DNA of 64,000 nucleotides from Beijerinckiaceae bacterium (GCA_027533425.1 JAPZUD010000008.1:1-64000), one strand, 5' to 3'; shown: positions 1 through 9,655, numbered from the stretch's first letter. The notes: generated by a model not told the origin, from the letters alone. Numbers and translations are program-made.

Positions 1-244
1 AATCAACGTGCGCATAATGGCGGTTCGAGGTCTCGTACTCGACATGCGCCGTCGAGATCGTGATCCCGCGCGCCTTCTCTTCCGGCGCCTTGTCAATCTG
101 GTCATACGCCGTGAACGTCGCACCGCCCGTCTCGGCAAGAACCTTCGTGATCGCCGCCGTCAGCGACGTCTTGCCATGGTCAACGTGACCGATCGTCCCG
201 ATGTTGCAGTGCGGCTTCGTACGAGAAAACTTTTCCTTGGCCAT
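1..244 (-). CDS. tuf: Elongation factor Tu, N-terminal part (runs off left edge)
   Basis: EF-Tu delivers aminoacyl-tRNA to the ribosome as a GTP complex. Reading the minus strand from the ATG at 244 gives a start of [20 protein letters not shown] followed by the P-loop GHVDHGKT and the switch I stretch EEKARGITI, which is diagnostic. About 81 codons are in the window and the rest lies to the left. The ORF track misses it because the frame is open at the edge. In many bacteria tuf follows tRNA-Tyr and tRNA-Gly on the same strand; here those tRNAs are on the same strand but 18 kb and 59 kb away. Confidence 0.97.
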   Translation of the reverse strand, partial: MAKEKFSRTKPHCNIGTIGHVDHGKTSLTAAITKVLAETGGATFTAYDQIDKAPEEKARGITISTAHVEYETSNRHYAHVD

Positions 245-370
245 GAGGCGTCCCTGATGTGAATGGCAGCGTTGGACCCTTCGCGCGGGCAGCCCCTCGC
301 GAACTGCCGCGCCGTTTAGGCGGGATTGGCGGCAATTTCAAGGGCGAAATTCCGCCGGGCCCGCCCCGGT

Positions 371-625
371 TCACACCATCGCAGCCAACAGGTCGCGGGC
401 GAACTTGCAGGCGATCACAATGGCGGAAACGGCGGTGGCGATAGCCGCGCGGCGGTTCATGGCCTGCGTGCGGTTGATCGCGGTGATGATGCGGTTGAGA
501 TCGAGCGCGTTGAGTTCCTCGTGCTTCGAGACCCGCCGCACGGCATTGCTGCTGGCGCGATACCAGAGCCACGCGGCGACCAGCGCGCTCACCAGGGCCA
601 GGAGGTCAAGCAGGACATTGAGCAT
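371..625 (-). CDS. Small hypothetical membrane protein
   Basis: An 84-residue protein that I do not recognise. Residues 1-22 form one hydrophobic segment (LLDLLALVSALVAAWLWY) and residues 62-80 a second one (IATAVSAIVIACKFA), with a charged, probably helical stretch between them that holds HEELNALDLNRI. This suggests a hairpin in the inner membrane. It lies between tuf (127 bp downstream) and the ferredoxin reductase (195 bp upstream), on the same strand as both. No clear ribosome binding site decides the start. Function unknown. Confidence 0.5.
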   Translation of the reverse strand: MLNVLLDLLALVSALVAAWLWYRASSNAVRRVSKHEELNALDLNRIITAINRTQAMNRRAAIATAVSAIVIACKFARDLLAAMV

Positions 626-819
626 GCGGGGCGAGGCTCACAGGCACAAGCGGATGGGCATTTGAGGCGAAAAACGATGCAGGAACGCGCCGGGCGTCAG
701 GCGTATCGGAAGGCTGCCGTTTCTGTCCAGACCCGGCATCACGCCTCGCTGCGGCACATCGTCCATCCCGGACAACCGGGACAGCCATGCAGGCGGCCGC
801 CCCTGCCCGGCCCGGCTGG

Positions 820-1992
820 TCATGCGGTCCCCGCAAGGCGTTCGGCGAGAGCCCGACGCCCGAGCAGATGCGATTTCGGATCGTTGAGTGAATCCACGGC
901 GATCAGCCGCCCGTCGCGGAAATAGCGGATGGCAAAACGCCCGGAGGCGGGATCACCCTCGGTTTCCGTCCGGTCATAGCCCTGGCTCAGCCCGGCAATC
1001 TGCAGCTTCGTGTCATACTGGTCCGACCAGAACCATGGCACCGGGTCATAGGCAGGATCTCCGCCCAGAATCGCCGTGGCCGCCACCTTCGCCTGGTCGA
1101 TGGCGTTCTGCACGCATTCGAGCCGGATGCGGCGGCCATAGAGCCGGCTGTCAAACGCGGTGACATCGCCGGCCGCGTGGATATCCGGCGCGCTTGTCCG
1201 GGCCGCACCATCGACAACAATCCCGTTCTCAACGGCGAGGCCGGCCGCAGCCGCGAGCTCCACATTCGGCACGGCACCGACAGCCACCAGCACCAGATCG
1301 GCCGGCACCACGCGGCCATCAGCCAGTTCGACACCGGCGGCACGCTCCGTCCCGCGGATCGCCGCGACACCGGTCCCCGCGAGCAGCGTGACGCCGTTCT
1401 CGCGGTGCAGTCGATCAAGACAGGCGGCGGTACCATCGGCAACGACACGGGCGAGAATGCGCGGCGCAGCCTCGATCACCGTCACGTCGAGGCCAAGTGC
1501 GCGCGCCTTGGCCGCCACTTCGAGGCCGATATAGCCCCCGCCGATAATCGCCAGCCGCAGGCCGGGCATAAAGGCGGCGCGCAGGGCGTCCACATCGGCA
1601 ATCCCGCGCAGATGGTGGATCCCCGGGAGATCAGCGCCCGGCAGCGTGATCCGGCGCGCGCGGGTGCCGGTCGCGATCAGAAGCTTCGCATAGGGATAGG
1701 CCGTTCCGGCCTCGTCTTCGACAAGCCGGGCAGCCGGATCGACCCGGACGATGCGCCGGCCGAGATGAAGGTGGACGCCACGCTCCTCGTAGAAGGCGCG
1801 CGGGCGCAGTTCGAGCCGCTCGGGCGTGATCTCACCGGTGAGATAGGCCTTTGAGAGCGGCGGCCGTTGATAGGGCAGGAAGGGCTCGTCGCCGAAAAGC
1901 GCGATCTCGCCCGTATGGCCATCGGCGCGCAGCGAGGCCACGGCCTGTGCTGCGGCCTGTCCGGCGCCCAGAATGATGATCGGTTCGGCCAT
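820..1992 (-). CDS. FAD-dependent ferredoxin/rubredoxin reductase family protein
   Basis: A 390-residue flavoprotein of the pyridine nucleotide-disulfide oxidoreductase superfamily, of the type that passes electrons from NAD(P)H to a [2Fe-2S] ferredoxin or rubredoxin (rhodocoxin or putidaredoxin reductase type). The N-terminus IIILGAGQAAAQA is the FAD dinucleotide-binding fold, followed by PYQRPPLSKAYL, a hallmark of this subfamily. A second glycine motif, IIGGGYIGLEVA, binds NAD(P)H. INAAGDVTAF-like sequence (IHAAGDVTAF) is the FAD-binding ATG/GD motif. The start at 1992 (MAEPIIIL) fits the family better than the ORF start at 2025. No ferredoxin or P450 gene lies beside it, so the partner is unknown. 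Confidence 0.85.
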   Translation of the reverse strand: MAEPIIILGAGQAAAQAVASLRADGHTGEIALFGDEPFLPYQRPPLSKAYLTGEITPERLELRPRAFYEERGVHLHLGRRIVRVDPAARLVEDEAGTAYPYAKLLIATGTRARRITLPGADLPGIHHLRGIADVDALRAAFMPGLRLAIIGGGYIGLEVAAKARALGLDVTVIEAAPRILARVVADGTAACLDRLHRENGVTLLAGTGVAAIRGTERAAGVELADGRVVPADLVLVAVGAVPNVELAAAAGLAVENGIVVDGAARTSAPDIHAAGDVTAFDSRLYGRRIRLECVQNAIDQAKVAATAILGGDPAYDPVPWFWSDQYDTKLQIAGLSQGYDRTETEGDPASGRFAIRYFRDGRLIAVDSLNDPKSHLLGRRALAERLAGTA

Positions 1993-2079
1993 TGTCCCTC
2001 GTCGTTCCGGCCCGCGGGCGGGCATCCTCGCCTGCCTAACGTGGCGACGGGCAAGCCCGGCGGCAACCCTCGGCCGGGA

Positions 2080-2910
2080 TCAGAGCGCAATCAGCGGCCG
2101 CCCGGCCAGCGCCTGCGCGAAAACCGCCAGCGTCAGCACCGCATAGACCAGCGCGGCAAGCCGGGTAAAGCCCCTCGCTCGGGCGGGAGAGATCCGCTCG
2201 CACCAGAGGCCGACCAGCGGCAGCACCTGCATCGCATGGAGGGAGAGGAAATGGGCGGGCCTGAGATCTCCCGTCACACCGGACCAGCCGAAAAACGGCA
2301 GGACAGGCGCGCCGGGCGGGTGGCTTCCGGTGAAAGGCCCGGCTCCTGCCGACATCGTGCCGGCAATGACCAGCGTGAGGATGCTGCTCGCCAGAAAGCC
2401 GAGCCAGATCCCCTCCCGCAGGGCCGGGCCAAGCCGGGCGCCCTCGTCGCGGCGGGCAATCCAGCCGATGAGTCCGATGCCGACCACCAGCGCCAGCGCA
2501 CCCCCGCCCATCACGCTGCGATACATGAAGGCGTGGAACGGTGTCGAAAGATTGAAATGCGAGGCCTCGCCCCGCGCTGCCTGCCAGAACAGATAGGCCA
2601 TCTCCGCGAGGAAGGCCGCCGCCATGACGAGGCCGGTCAGGCGGTAGACCCAGCCTTGCCGGGCCTTCGCGGTCAGGCAAGTCTCGAGGAGCGCCAGCGT
2701 CCCGAACAGCGTGGCAAAGCTGATCGCGAATTTCATCGGCTTCAGGAAAACCGGCACGCCGGCGATCTGCCTTGCCTCGAACGGTATCCAGAGCAGGCAG
2801 AGTGCCGAAAGCGCGAGCGCCAGCGCGGTCAGGGCCTGGTAGAGCGGGACCCGTTCCCGCGCTGCCAATGCGCGCGAGGCAGCCGGGGTTGAAAGCAGCA
2901 GGCTTGTCAT
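2080..2910 (-). CDS. Multi-pass membrane protein, unknown
   Basis: A 276-residue protein with about seven hydrophobic segments, starting near residues 25-45 (YQALTALALALSALCLLW) and ending near 250-268. I do not recognise a family with certainty. It begins 16 bp after the stop of the ABA4-like gene and ends 88 bp before the ferredoxin reductase, so the three may be cotranscribed from the promoter shared with the TetR gene. The short loop SHFNLSTPFHAFMYRSVMG and the histidines near residue 224 (HFLSLHAMQ) could be functional, but that is a guess. Confidence 0.7.
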   Translation of the reverse strand: MTSLLLSTPAASRALAARERVPLYQALTALALALSALCLLWIPFEARQIAGVPVFLKPMKFAISFATLFGTLALLETCLTAKARQGWVYRLTGLVMAAAFLAEMAYLFWQAARGEASHFNLSTPFHAFMYRSVMGGGALALVVGIGLIGWIARRDEGARLGPALREGIWLGFLASSILTLVIAGTMSAGAGPFTGSHPPGAPVLPFFGWSGVTGDLRPAHFLSLHAMQVLPLVGLWCERISPARARGFTRLAALVYAVLTLAVFAQALAGRPLIAL

Positions 2911-2925
2911 GGGAATTCCTCGAGG

Positions 2926-3372
2926 TCAGGCGACGGGCTTGCTGGAGGCGAGACGGGCCGGAGCCCGGAGGAAAAGTTCGGTCAGCAGCGCAAGCAGGAA
3001 GCCGATCGGACCGAAGAGGAAGACAAGAAGGAGCAACGGCGCCTGCAGCCATCGGGCCAGGCCGATAGCATCGAGGCGCCGGGCGAGGATGGCGCCGATG
3101 GCAAGGTCGAAAGCGAGGTAATGCACCCACCCGGCCAGCAGGGCCCAGTCCGAGGAGAGGAGCTGCCGGACCTCCGCCAGCGAGCCATAGCCCCCGCCAG
3201 TCGGTGCAAAAAAGGCGAGCGCCAGCCCGCCATAGAGTGCGGAAAGCAGCGCCGGGATGCCCCATGCCGGCAGGGCCTGCCAGAAGGCACCCTGCCTCGG
3301 CCCGAGGATCAGCACCGCCCAGCCGGTCAGGGCAAGGGTACCGGCATGGCCGAAAAGCAGATCCGGGGACAT
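2926..3372 (-). CDS. ABA4-like family membrane protein (DUF4281)
   Basis: A 148-residue protein with four hydrophobic segments. The sequence LAFDLAIGAILARR and the later FLFGPIGFLLALL are typical of the ABA4-like/DUF4281 family, named after a plant protein needed for neoxanthin formation. The role of bacterial members is unclear. The start was placed at 3372 (MSPDLLFGHAG); the longer ORF would run through the divergent promoter. It is transcribed away from a TetR regulator with 85 bp between the two start codons, so that regulator probably controls it. Confidence 0.75.
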   Translation of the reverse strand: MSPDLLFGHAGTLALTGWAVLILGPRQGAFWQALPAWGIPALLSALYGGLALAFFAPTGGGYGSLAEVRQLLSSDWALLAGWVHYLAFDLAIGAILARRLDAIGLARWLQAPLLLLVFLFGPIGFLLALLTELFLRAPARLASSKPVA

Positions 3373-3380
3373 TGATCTCT

Positions 3381-3457
3381 CCGCTGGAAATTTCCAATGG
3401 AAATATCTTGTAACGGATCCTCTTGCCAGTGCCAAGTGAAAAATTTACACTGGAAAC
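3381..3457. promoter_or_regulatory. Divergent promoter with operator-like palindromes
   Basis: This short gap between the ABA4-like gene and the TetR gene holds a perfect palindrome, TGGAAATTTCCA, at 3385-3396. The related half-sites TGGAAATAT (3398-3406) and ACTGGAAAC (3449-3457) follow. TetR regulators usually bind such palindromes between their own gene and a divergent target, so this is the likely autoregulatory operator. Seen: the repeats. Inferred: the binding protein. Confidence 0.5.
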
Positions 3458-4069
3458 ATGAGTGCATCTCCCTCCCCTTCCGGGGCTCGTCCGTATCACC
3501 ACGGCAACCTCAAGACGGCCCTTGTCGAAGCGGGGCTGGCCCTCCTGGAGGAGCGCGGCCTTGGCGACCTGTCCCTGCGCGAGATCGCCGCGCGGGTCGG
3601 TGTCAGCCACACCGCGCCGAAGAACCATTTCGGCAGCCTGAAAGGCCTGCTGACGGCCATCGCCGCCGAAGGCTTCCGCCGCCACGCTGCCGCGCTCGAA
3701 GCCGGGCTCAAGCCGGCGGACGGGCCGATCGAGCGGCTCCAGGCCGCTGCCGAGGGCTATGTCCGCTTTGCGCGGGAAAACCCGGCCCTATTCCGCCTGA
3801 TGTTTTCCGGAGACCTTTGCGACTTCAACGATCCGGACCTGACCGCCGCCGCCTCGGCGAGTTACGGCATACTCGCCCGGCTGGCCGGGCAGCTTGAAGC
3901 CGGCCCCGCCGATGCCGGCCACCGGCAGACCCGGATGGAAACCCTGCTCTGGAGCCTTGTCCACGGCTACGCGACATTGGCCAACGAGGGCCAGTTGGCC
4001 ACAGGGCCGGACGGCACGCAGATCCAGGGTATTGCCGACCTTTTCCGGCACTGGCCGCGCTTTGTGTAG
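3458..4069 (+). CDS. TetR/AcrR family transcriptional regulator
   Basis: A 203-residue regulator. Residues 12-60 form the DNA-binding helix-turn-helix, with LSLREIAARVGVSHTAPKNH as the recognisable core. The remainder is the ligand-binding and dimer domain, with FARENPALFRLMFSG typical of the WHG-type TetR C-terminus. It is divergent from the ABA4-like and membrane-protein genes across a palindromic gap, which suggests it represses them and itself. The inducer is unknown. phnM follows 59 bp downstream on the same strand but need not be related in function. Confidence 0.88.
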   Translation: MSASPSPSGARPYHHGNLKTALVEAGLALLEERGLGDLSLREIAARVGVSHTAPKNHFGSLKGLLTAIAAEGFRRHAAALEAGLKPADGPIERLQAAAEGYVRFARENPALFRLMFSGDLCDFNDPDLTAAASASYGILARLAGQLEAGPADAGHRQTRMETLLWSLVHGYATLANEGQLATGPDGTQIQGIADLFRHWPRFV

Positions 4070-4128
4070 CGGCTGTTACCGTCCTGTCATGAAGCAGCCC
4101 TAGGCGGAGCGCTTCAGGAGATGCAGCC

Positions 4129-5283
4129 GTGACAATTCTGATCCAGGGCGGAAGCGCCCTCCTCGAGAACGGGTTCGAGCCGACCGATCTGCTGGCCTCG
4201 CGCGAAGGGCTCTTGCTCGAGCCCCGTGGCCTTGGCGCGCGCCTGCGGTTCGACGCAGCGGGACTGCTTGTCCTGCCCGGCATGGTCGATATCCATGGGG
4301 ATGCCTTCGAGCGGCAGATCATGCCCCGGCCCGGGGTTGGCTTTCCCATCCCGATGGCCCTGCTCGATACCGATCGCCAGCTTGTCGCGAACGGCATCAC
4401 GACCGCGTGCCATGGCGTGACCTGTTCGTGGGAGCCCGGCCTGCGGGGGCAGGAGAACGCCAACGCGCTGATCGAGGCGGTCGCGCAACTGCGCCCCGAC
4501 TTGATGGCGGATACGCATGTCCATCTCCGCCACGAGACCTTCAACCTCGATGGCGAGGCCGTTCTGGCCGGATGGATCGCCGGCGGGCGCCTGCGGGTGC
4601 TGGCCTTCAACGACCATATGGAAGGCGTCGTCAAGACCACAACCGGCAAGAAGTCCAAGCTGGGCCGCATGGTCGAACGCTCTGGCCTCGACGAGGCCGC
4701 CTTCGTGGGGCTGGTCGATACACTCTGGGCCCGGCGGGAAGAGGTGGCGGATTCCGTGCGGCGAATCGCCGGTCTGGCGCGCGAAGCCGGCCTGATCATG
4801 CTCTCGCATGATGATCGCAATCCGGCCGAGCGGCAGGCCTACCGTGCCCTCGGCTGTGCCATTGCCGAGTTCCCGATGACCGAGGAGACCGCCGCGGAGG
4901 CCGTCCGCGCCGGTGAGGCGACCGTTTTCGGCGCGCCGAACGTGGTGCGGGGCGGCAGCCATACCGGGTGTCCTGCGGCCGCCGAAATGGTGGCGAAGGG
5001 CCTCGCGACCATCCTCGCCTCGGATTATTACTACCCCGCCATGGCCCAGGCGGTCTGGCGGCTTGACCAGGAGGGTATCTGCCCGCTCGCCGAGGGCTGG
5101 GCGCTTGTTTCCCGCAATCCGGCCCGGCATCTCGGCTTCACCGATCGCGGCAGCCTCGCCGAAGGCCTGCGGGCCGATCTCGTGCTGGCCGAGCCCTCCG
5201 CCCATGGGCTGCGCATCGTCGCGACTTTTGCCGGCGGCCGGCTCGCCCATTGCACGGACGCGCAACGCATCCGCGCGAATTGA
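4129..5283 (+). CDS. phnM: Alpha-D-ribose 1-methylphosphonate 5-triphosphate diphosphatase PhnM
   Basis: A 384-residue amidohydrolase-superfamily enzyme that removes pyrophosphate in the C-P lyase pathway of phosphonate breakdown. Family motifs are clear: VDIHGDAFERQIMPRPGV, then TACHGVTCSWEPG, HVHLRHE and LSHDDRN (metal-binding histidines and aspartate). The start is a GTG at 4129, preceded by CAGGAG at 4115; the nearby ATG at 4121 runs straight into a stop. No other phn gene (phnG-L, phnN) is in the window, so the pathway partners must be elsewhere, or this copy has another substrate. Confidence 0.9.
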   Translation: MTILIQGGSALLENGFEPTDLLASREGLLLEPRGLGARLRFDAAGLLVLPGMVDIHGDAFERQIMPRPGVGFPIPMALLDTDRQLVANGITTACHGVTCSWEPGLRGQENANALIEAVAQLRPDLMADTHVHLRHETFNLDGEAVLAGWIAGGRLRVLAFNDHMEGVVKTTTGKKSKLGRMVERSGLDEAAFVGLVDTLWARREEVADSVRRIAGLAREAGLIMLSHDDRNPAERQAYRALGCAIAEFPMTEETAAEAVRAGEATVFGAPNVVRGGSHTGCPAAAEMVAKGLATILASDYYYPAMAQAVWRLDQEGICPLAEGWALVSRNPARHLGFTDRGSLAEGLRADLVLAEPSAHGLRIVATFAGGRLAHCTDAQRIRAN

Positions 5284-5490
5284 CGCAGGCCGGGAACCGT
5301 TTCGCCTTTTTCGGCGCCTGCGGAGGACGGGGCGGTCGCGTTTTCCCCCTTCAGGAGAAAAGATCATGCCTTCGGGCGTGATATCGCCCACTTTGCACGT
5401 TCTTTCATATGCATTTCGAGAAAACTTCGTTCGGGCGACCCCGGCTTCTGGCTAGCCTCCCCGCATTCGCAACCGAACGAGGAGCGCTTC

Positions 5491-6513
5491 ATGACCACCC
5501 TGACTCGCCGCCACACCCTCGCTGCGGGGCTTGCCCTCGGGGCCACCCCCTTCGTCGGAGCGGCGGCCCAGGCCCGGGCCATCACGCTGCTGAATGTCTC
5601 CTATGATCCCACCCGCGAATTCTATGTCGAGTTCAACGCCGCCTTCGCGAAGAAATGGGCCGCCGAAAATCCCGGCAGCACGGTGACGATCCGCCAGTCG
5701 CATGGCGGTTCCGGCCGGCAGGCCCGCTCCGTCATCGACGGGCTGGAGGCCGATGTCGTGACGCTCGCGCTCGCCTTCGACGTGGACGCCCTGCACCAGA
5801 CGCGGAAGCTCATCCCGGCGGACTGGCAGAAGCGGCTGCCGAACAACGCGTCACCCTATACCTCGACGATCGTGTTCCTGGTCCGGAAGGGCAACCCGAA
5901 GGGCATCAAGGACTGGAACGATCTCGTCCGCCAGGGCGTGGACGTCGTGACGCCCAACCCGAAAACCTCGGGCGGCGCGCGCTGGAACTATCTCGCCGCC
6001 TGGGCCTATGCCCTGAATCAACCCGGCGGCTCGGACGCCACGGCGAAGGATTTCGTGGGCAAGCTGTTCAGGAACGTGAAGGTACTCGATTCCGGGGCGC
6101 GTGGCTCGCTCACCTCCTTCGCCGAGCGCGGCATCGGCGATGTGTTCATCTCCTGGGAGAACGAGGCCTTCCTCGCCCTGCGCGAATACGGGCCGGACAA
6201 GGTCGAGATCGTGGTGCCCTCGCTGTCGATCCTCGCGGAGCCGCCGGTTTCGGTCGTCGATCGCGTGGTCGACAGGAAGGGGACGCGCAAGGCTGCCGAG
6301 GCCTATCTCGGCCATCTCTATTCGAAGGAAGGCCAGGAAATCGCCGCCAGGCATTTCTATCGGCCGCGTGATCCGGAGGTCGCCTCCAGCTTCGCCGCCA
6401 CCTTCAAGAACGTCGAGCTGATCACCATCGACGGCGTGTTCGGCGGCTGGACCAAGGCGCAGAGCACCCATTTCAACGATGGTGGCGTGTTCGACCAGAT
6501 CTACGGGAAATGA
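5491..6513 (+). CDS. Sulfate/thiosulfate ABC transporter substrate-binding protein
   Basis: A 340-residue periplasmic protein that captures sulfate or thiosulfate for the CysTWA transporter. The first ~30 residues are an export signal ([17 protein letters not shown], with a twin arginine that could use Tat). The mature part starts [13 protein letters not shown], and [20 protein letters not shown] and [15 protein letters not shown] are the anion-binding signatures of the Sbp/CysP family. It is the first gene of the sulfate cluster, and a ~300-bp gap separates it from cysT. Whether it is Sbp or CysP cannot be decided from sequence alone. Confidence 0.92.
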   Translation: MTTLTRRHTLAAGLALGATPFVGAAAQARAITLLNVSYDPTREFYVEFNAAFAKKWAAENPGSTVTIRQSHGGSGRQARSVIDGLEADVVTLALAFDVDALHQTRKLIPADWQKRLPNNASPYTSTIVFLVRKGNPKGIKDWNDLVRQGVDVVTPNPKTSGGARWNYLAAWAYALNQPGGSDATAKDFVGKLFRNVKVLDSGARGSLTSFAERGIGDVFISWENEAFLALREYGPDKVEIVVPSLSILAEPPVSVVDRVVDRKGTRKAAEAYLGHLYSKEGQEIAARHFYRPRDPEVASSFAATFKNVELITIDGVFGGWTKAQSTHFNDGGVFDQIYGK

Positions 6514-6670
6514 CGCCATGCGCCGGCAAGGATTCACTTTTCCCCGTCAGGCCCGCGCCAGCAACCGAATCCTCCGCAGGGGCCGCAGAACAGAAACTGT
6601 TCGCGCGCGTTCCGGCCTAGGAAGAGGGGCGCCTGCCGGAAATCCCGGCCATACCAATTCTGGATATTCG

Positions 6671-6814
6671 ATGGTTCTCACCCGCCTTCTCGGCCTGTCC
6701 GGCCTTGTTGCCTCGAGCCTGATGATCCTGTGGATCGTCCTGTGGCCCACCGGCCCGCATCGCGCTGCCTCCGGTCCCGCTCTTGCCGGATGGCACATGC
6801 CGGTCAGGCCATGA
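6671..6814 (+). CDS. Possible 47-residue hydrophobic peptide upstream of cysT
   Basis: The 297-bp gap between the sulfate-binding protein and cysT holds one candidate small gene. From the ATG at 6671 it reads MVLTRLLGLSGLVASSLMILWIVLWP, one hydrophobic segment, and stops at 6814 so that its TGA overlaps the cysT start in an ATGA junction. That junction is what coupled translation looks like. No good ribosome binding site precedes the ATG, so it may be chance. Otherwise I see nothing in the gap. Confidence 0.22.
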   Translation: MVLTRLLGLSGLVASSLMILWIVLWPTGPHRAASGPALAGWHMPVRP

Positions 6815-7650
6815 TGGCGGCGACGGCCTCGCGCAGGGTCCTGCCCGGCTTCGGCCTGACCCTGGGCTTCACGATCCTCTATCTGTCGCTCATCGTGCTG
6901 ATCCCGCTTTCGGCGGTCTTCGTGAAGACGGCGACGCTGAGCCCCGAGCAGATCTGGGCGCAGATCAGCGCTCCGCGCGCGGTCGCCTCCTACCGGCTGA
7001 CCTTCGGCGCCTCGCTGCTGGCGGCGACGGTCAATGCCGTGTTCGGGCTGATCCTTGCCTGGATCCTCGTGCGCTATTCCTTCCCCGGCAAGAAACTGGT
7101 CGACGCGCTGATCGACCTGCCCTTCGCCCTGCCCACGGCGGTGGCCGGCATCGCGCTCGCGGCGATCTATGCGAAGAACGGCTGGATCGGCCAGTTTCTC
7201 GAGCCCCATGGCATCAAGATCGCCTTCACCCCAGCCGGCATCCTCGTCGCGCTGATCTTCATCGGCCTGCCCTTCGTCGTCCGCACCGTCCAGCCGGTTC
7301 TGCAGGATCTCGATGCCGAGTTCGAGGAAGCCGCGGCGAGCCTCGGCGCCACGCGCTGGCAGAGCGTCACGCGGGTCGTGCTTCCGGCCATCCTGCCCGC
7401 CTTGACCACCGGCTTCGCCCTCGCCTTCGCACGGGCCGTCGGGGAATATGGCTCGGTGATCTTCATCGCCGGCAACATGCCGCTCGTCTCGGAGATCACG
7501 CCGCTGATCATCATCACCAAGCTCGAGCAATATGATTATGCCGGCGCAACGGCCATCGCTACGGTGATGCTGCTCATTTCCTTCGCCCTGCTGCTGGTGA
7601 TCAACCTGCTGCAGGCCTGGTCGGCCCGGCGCGGCCGGAAGGAGGCGTGA
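6811..7650 (+). CDS. cysT: Sulfate ABC transporter permease CysT
   Basis: A 279-residue inner-membrane permease with six predicted segments. The inner-membrane loop EEAAASLGATRWQSVTRVV is the EAA motif that contacts the ATPase, and GEYGSVIFIAGNMP near the end is characteristic of CysT/CysU. The start is taken at the ATGATG at 6811; the longer ORF adds a stretch with no family similarity. It overlaps cysW, and the order binding protein, T, W, A is that of classical sulfate operons. Confidence 0.93.
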   Translation: MMAATASRRVLPGFGLTLGFTILYLSLIVLIPLSAVFVKTATLSPEQIWAQISAPRAVASYRLTFGASLLAATVNAVFGLILAWILVRYSFPGKKLVDALIDLPFALPTAVAGIALAAIYAKNGWIGQFLEPHGIKIAFTPAGILVALIFIGLPFVVRTVQPVLQDLDAEFEEAAASLGATRWQSVTRVVLPAILPALTTGFALAFARAVGEYGSVIFIAGNMPLVSEITPLIIITKLEQYDYAGATAIATVMLLISFALLLVINLLQAWSARRGRKEA

Positions 7651-8549
7651 TGGCCGGCGCAACCTCCACGCTCACAGCCAGCCAGCGCTTCGAGAGCCGC
7701 AGCGCCACGCGGGATCACGGCGTCGTCCGCGCCCTGCTGCTGGCCCTCGGCCTCGGCTTCTTCGTGCTGTTTCTCATCCTGCCGCTGGTCGTGGTCTTTG
7801 CCGAGGCCCTGCGCAAGGGCTGGGAGACCTACTGGGCCGCCCTGGTCGAGCCGGATGCCCTCTCGGCCATCCGCCTGACCCTGCTCGCGGCCGCCATCGC
7901 CGTGCCGCTGAACCTCGTCTTCGGTGTCTCGGCGGCCTGGGCCATCGCGAAATACCAGTTCCGCGGCAAGGCGCTGCTGACGACGATGATCGACCTGCCG
8001 TTCTCGGTCTCGCCGGTGATTGCCGGGCTGATCTATGTGCTGGTCTTCGGGGCGCAGGGCTGGTTCGGCCCCCTGCTCGAAGGCTACGATGTCAGGATAA
8101 TCTTCGCCGTGCCAGGCATCGTGCTGGCGACGATCTTCGTCACCTTCCCTTTCATCGCGCGCGAGCTGATCCCGCTGATGGAGGCCCAGGGCTCGGAGGA
8201 GGAAGAGGCCGCGCTCGTGCTCGGCGCCAGCGGGTGGCAAACCTTCTGGCGCGTCACCTTGCCCAATATCAAATGGGGCCTGCTCTACGGCGTCATCCTC
8301 TGCAATGCCCGCGCCATGGGTGAATTCGGCGCCGTCTCGGTGGTCTCGGGCCATATCCGCGGCATGACCAACACGATGCCGCTCCATGTCGAGATCCTCT
8401 ACAACGAGTATCAGTTCGCCGCGGCCTTCGCCGTGGCCTCGCTGCTGGCGCTCCTTGCCCTGTTCACCCTTGCGGTGAAAAGCGTGATCGAATGGCGAGC
8501 CAGCCCGACATCGACCCCCGGAACCCGGCCAGAGGAGCCCCGGACATGA
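7650..8549 (+). CDS. cysW: Sulfate ABC transporter permease CysW
   Basis: The second 299-residue permease, partner of CysT. The EAA loop reads [19 protein letters not shown], and [19 protein letters not shown] is a CysW signature. The ATG at 7650 shares one base with the cysT stop (TGATG) and is preceded by a good ribosome binding site, GGAAGGAG, so the two are probably translationally coupled. The GTG at 7647 counted by the ORF track is less likely. Confidence 0.93.
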   Translation: MAGATSTLTASQRFESRSATRDHGVVRALLLALGLGFFVLFLILPLVVVFAEALRKGWETYWAALVEPDALSAIRLTLLAAAIAVPLNLVFGVSAAWAIAKYQFRGKALLTTMIDLPFSVSPVIAGLIYVLVFGAQGWFGPLLEGYDVRIIFAVPGIVLATIFVTFPFIARELIPLMEAQGSEEEEAALVLGASGWQTFWRVTLPNIKWGLLYGVILCNARAMGEFGAVSVVSGHIRGMTNTMPLHVEILYNEYQFAAAFAVASLLALLALFTLAVKSVIEWRASPTSTPGTRPEEPRT

Positions 8550-9643
8550 GCATCCGCGTCGAGAATATCGACAAACGCTTCGGCGCCTTCACGGCCCTGA
8601 ACGATGTCACGCTGGATTTCCGTACCGGCGAGCTGACGGCCCTGCTCGGCCCGTCCGGCTGCGGCAAGACCACCCTGCTCCGCATCATTGCCGGGCTGGA
8701 AACGGCCGATTCCGGCCGCATCCTGATTGCCGGCGAGGAAACCTCGGACAAGCCGGTCCGCGAACGGCAGGTCGGCTTCGTCTTCCAGCATTATGCGCTG
8801 TTCCGGCATATGAGCGTCTTCGAGAATGTCGCCTTCGGCTTGCGCGTGAAGCCGCGGCGCGAACGCCCGGGCGAGGCCGGGATCCGCCGCCGCGTGATGG
8901 AGCTGCTCGATCTCGTCCAGCTCGCCTGGCTGGCGGACAGGATGCCGGCCCAGCTGTCCGGCGGCCAGCGCCAGCGCATCGCCCTCGCCCGCGCCCTCGC
9001 GGTGGAACCGCAGGTCCTGCTGCTGGACGAACCGTTCGGCGCCCTTGATGCGAAGGTCCGCAAGGAGCTGCGCGGCTGGCTCCGGCAATTGCACGAGACG
9101 CTGCACATCACCTCGATCTTCGTCACCCATGACCAGGAAGAGGCGCTCGAACTGGCCGATCGCGTCGTGGTGATGAACCAGGGCCGGATCGAGCAGGCCG
9201 GCCCGCCCCAGACGGTCTACGAACATCCGGCCAATGCCTTCGTCCATGGCTTTCTGGGCGCCTCGAACATCCTGCGCGGCACGATCCGCGACGGGCTGTT
9301 CCATGCCGAGGGCGCGAGCCTGCCGGCACGCAACATCCATCAATCCGGCGGCGAGGCGATCGCCTATCTCCGCCCGCATGAACTGGCCATCGCGCGCCGG
9401 CCCGATCCGGCCGGCATCCCGGCGGAGATCCGCCGCATCCTTGCCTTCGGCGCGTTGGCGCGGATCGAGCTGGTCACCCTCGCCGGACGGGTGCCGCTGG
9501 AGGTCGAACTGCCCCAGCGCGATCTCGCGGGCCTCGCCCTGAATCCGGGCGAGACGGTCCATCTCATGCCGCAGGGCGTGAACCTCTTTCCCTCGGCGGA
9601 GGCGGCAATCCTGCCAAAGCCGGTCCTCGCCAAGGCGGGATAA
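8546..9643 (+). CDS. cysA: Sulfate ABC transporter ATP-binding protein CysA
   Basis: A 365-residue ATPase that powers sulfate uptake. Walker A is GPSGCGKTT, the signature is [15 protein letters not shown], and Walker B is [11 protein letters not shown]; residues after ~240 form the regulatory TOBE-like domain. The start at 8546 ([12 protein letters not shown]) was chosen because it overlaps the cysW stop in an ATGA junction and has AGAGGAG eight bases upstream. The ORF track start at 8492 would overlap cysW by 58 bp. Confidence 0.93.
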   Translation: MSIRVENIDKRFGAFTALNDVTLDFRTGELTALLGPSGCGKTTLLRIIAGLETADSGRILIAGEETSDKPVRERQVGFVFQHYALFRHMSVFENVAFGLRVKPRRERPGEAGIRRRVMELLDLVQLAWLADRMPAQLSGGQRQRIALARALAVEPQVLLLDEPFGALDAKVRKELRGWLRQLHETLHITSIFVTHDQEEALELADRVVVMNQGRIEQAGPPQTVYEHPANAFVHGFLGASNILRGTIRDGLFHAEGASLPARNIHQSGGEAIAYLRPHELAIARRPDPAGIPAEIRRILAFGALARIELVTLAGRVPLEVELPQRDLAGLALNPGETVHLMPQGVNLFPSAEAAILPKPVLAKAG

Positions 9644-9652
9644 ACCCCCGCC
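9634..9652. terminator. Small hairpin at the end of cysA
   Basis: GGCGGG (9634-9639) and CCCGCC (9647-9652) form a six-pair stem around the cysA stop codon. It lies between the convergent cysA and GntR genes. There is no T-run, so termination by this hairpin alone is uncertain. Confidence 0.3.
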
Positions 9653-9655
9653 GCG

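Noticed and set aside
2036-3685. 549-codon minus-strand ORF spanning several genes
   Set aside because: It crosses the ABA4-like gene, its promoter and the TetR gene in other frames and shows no recognisable domain.
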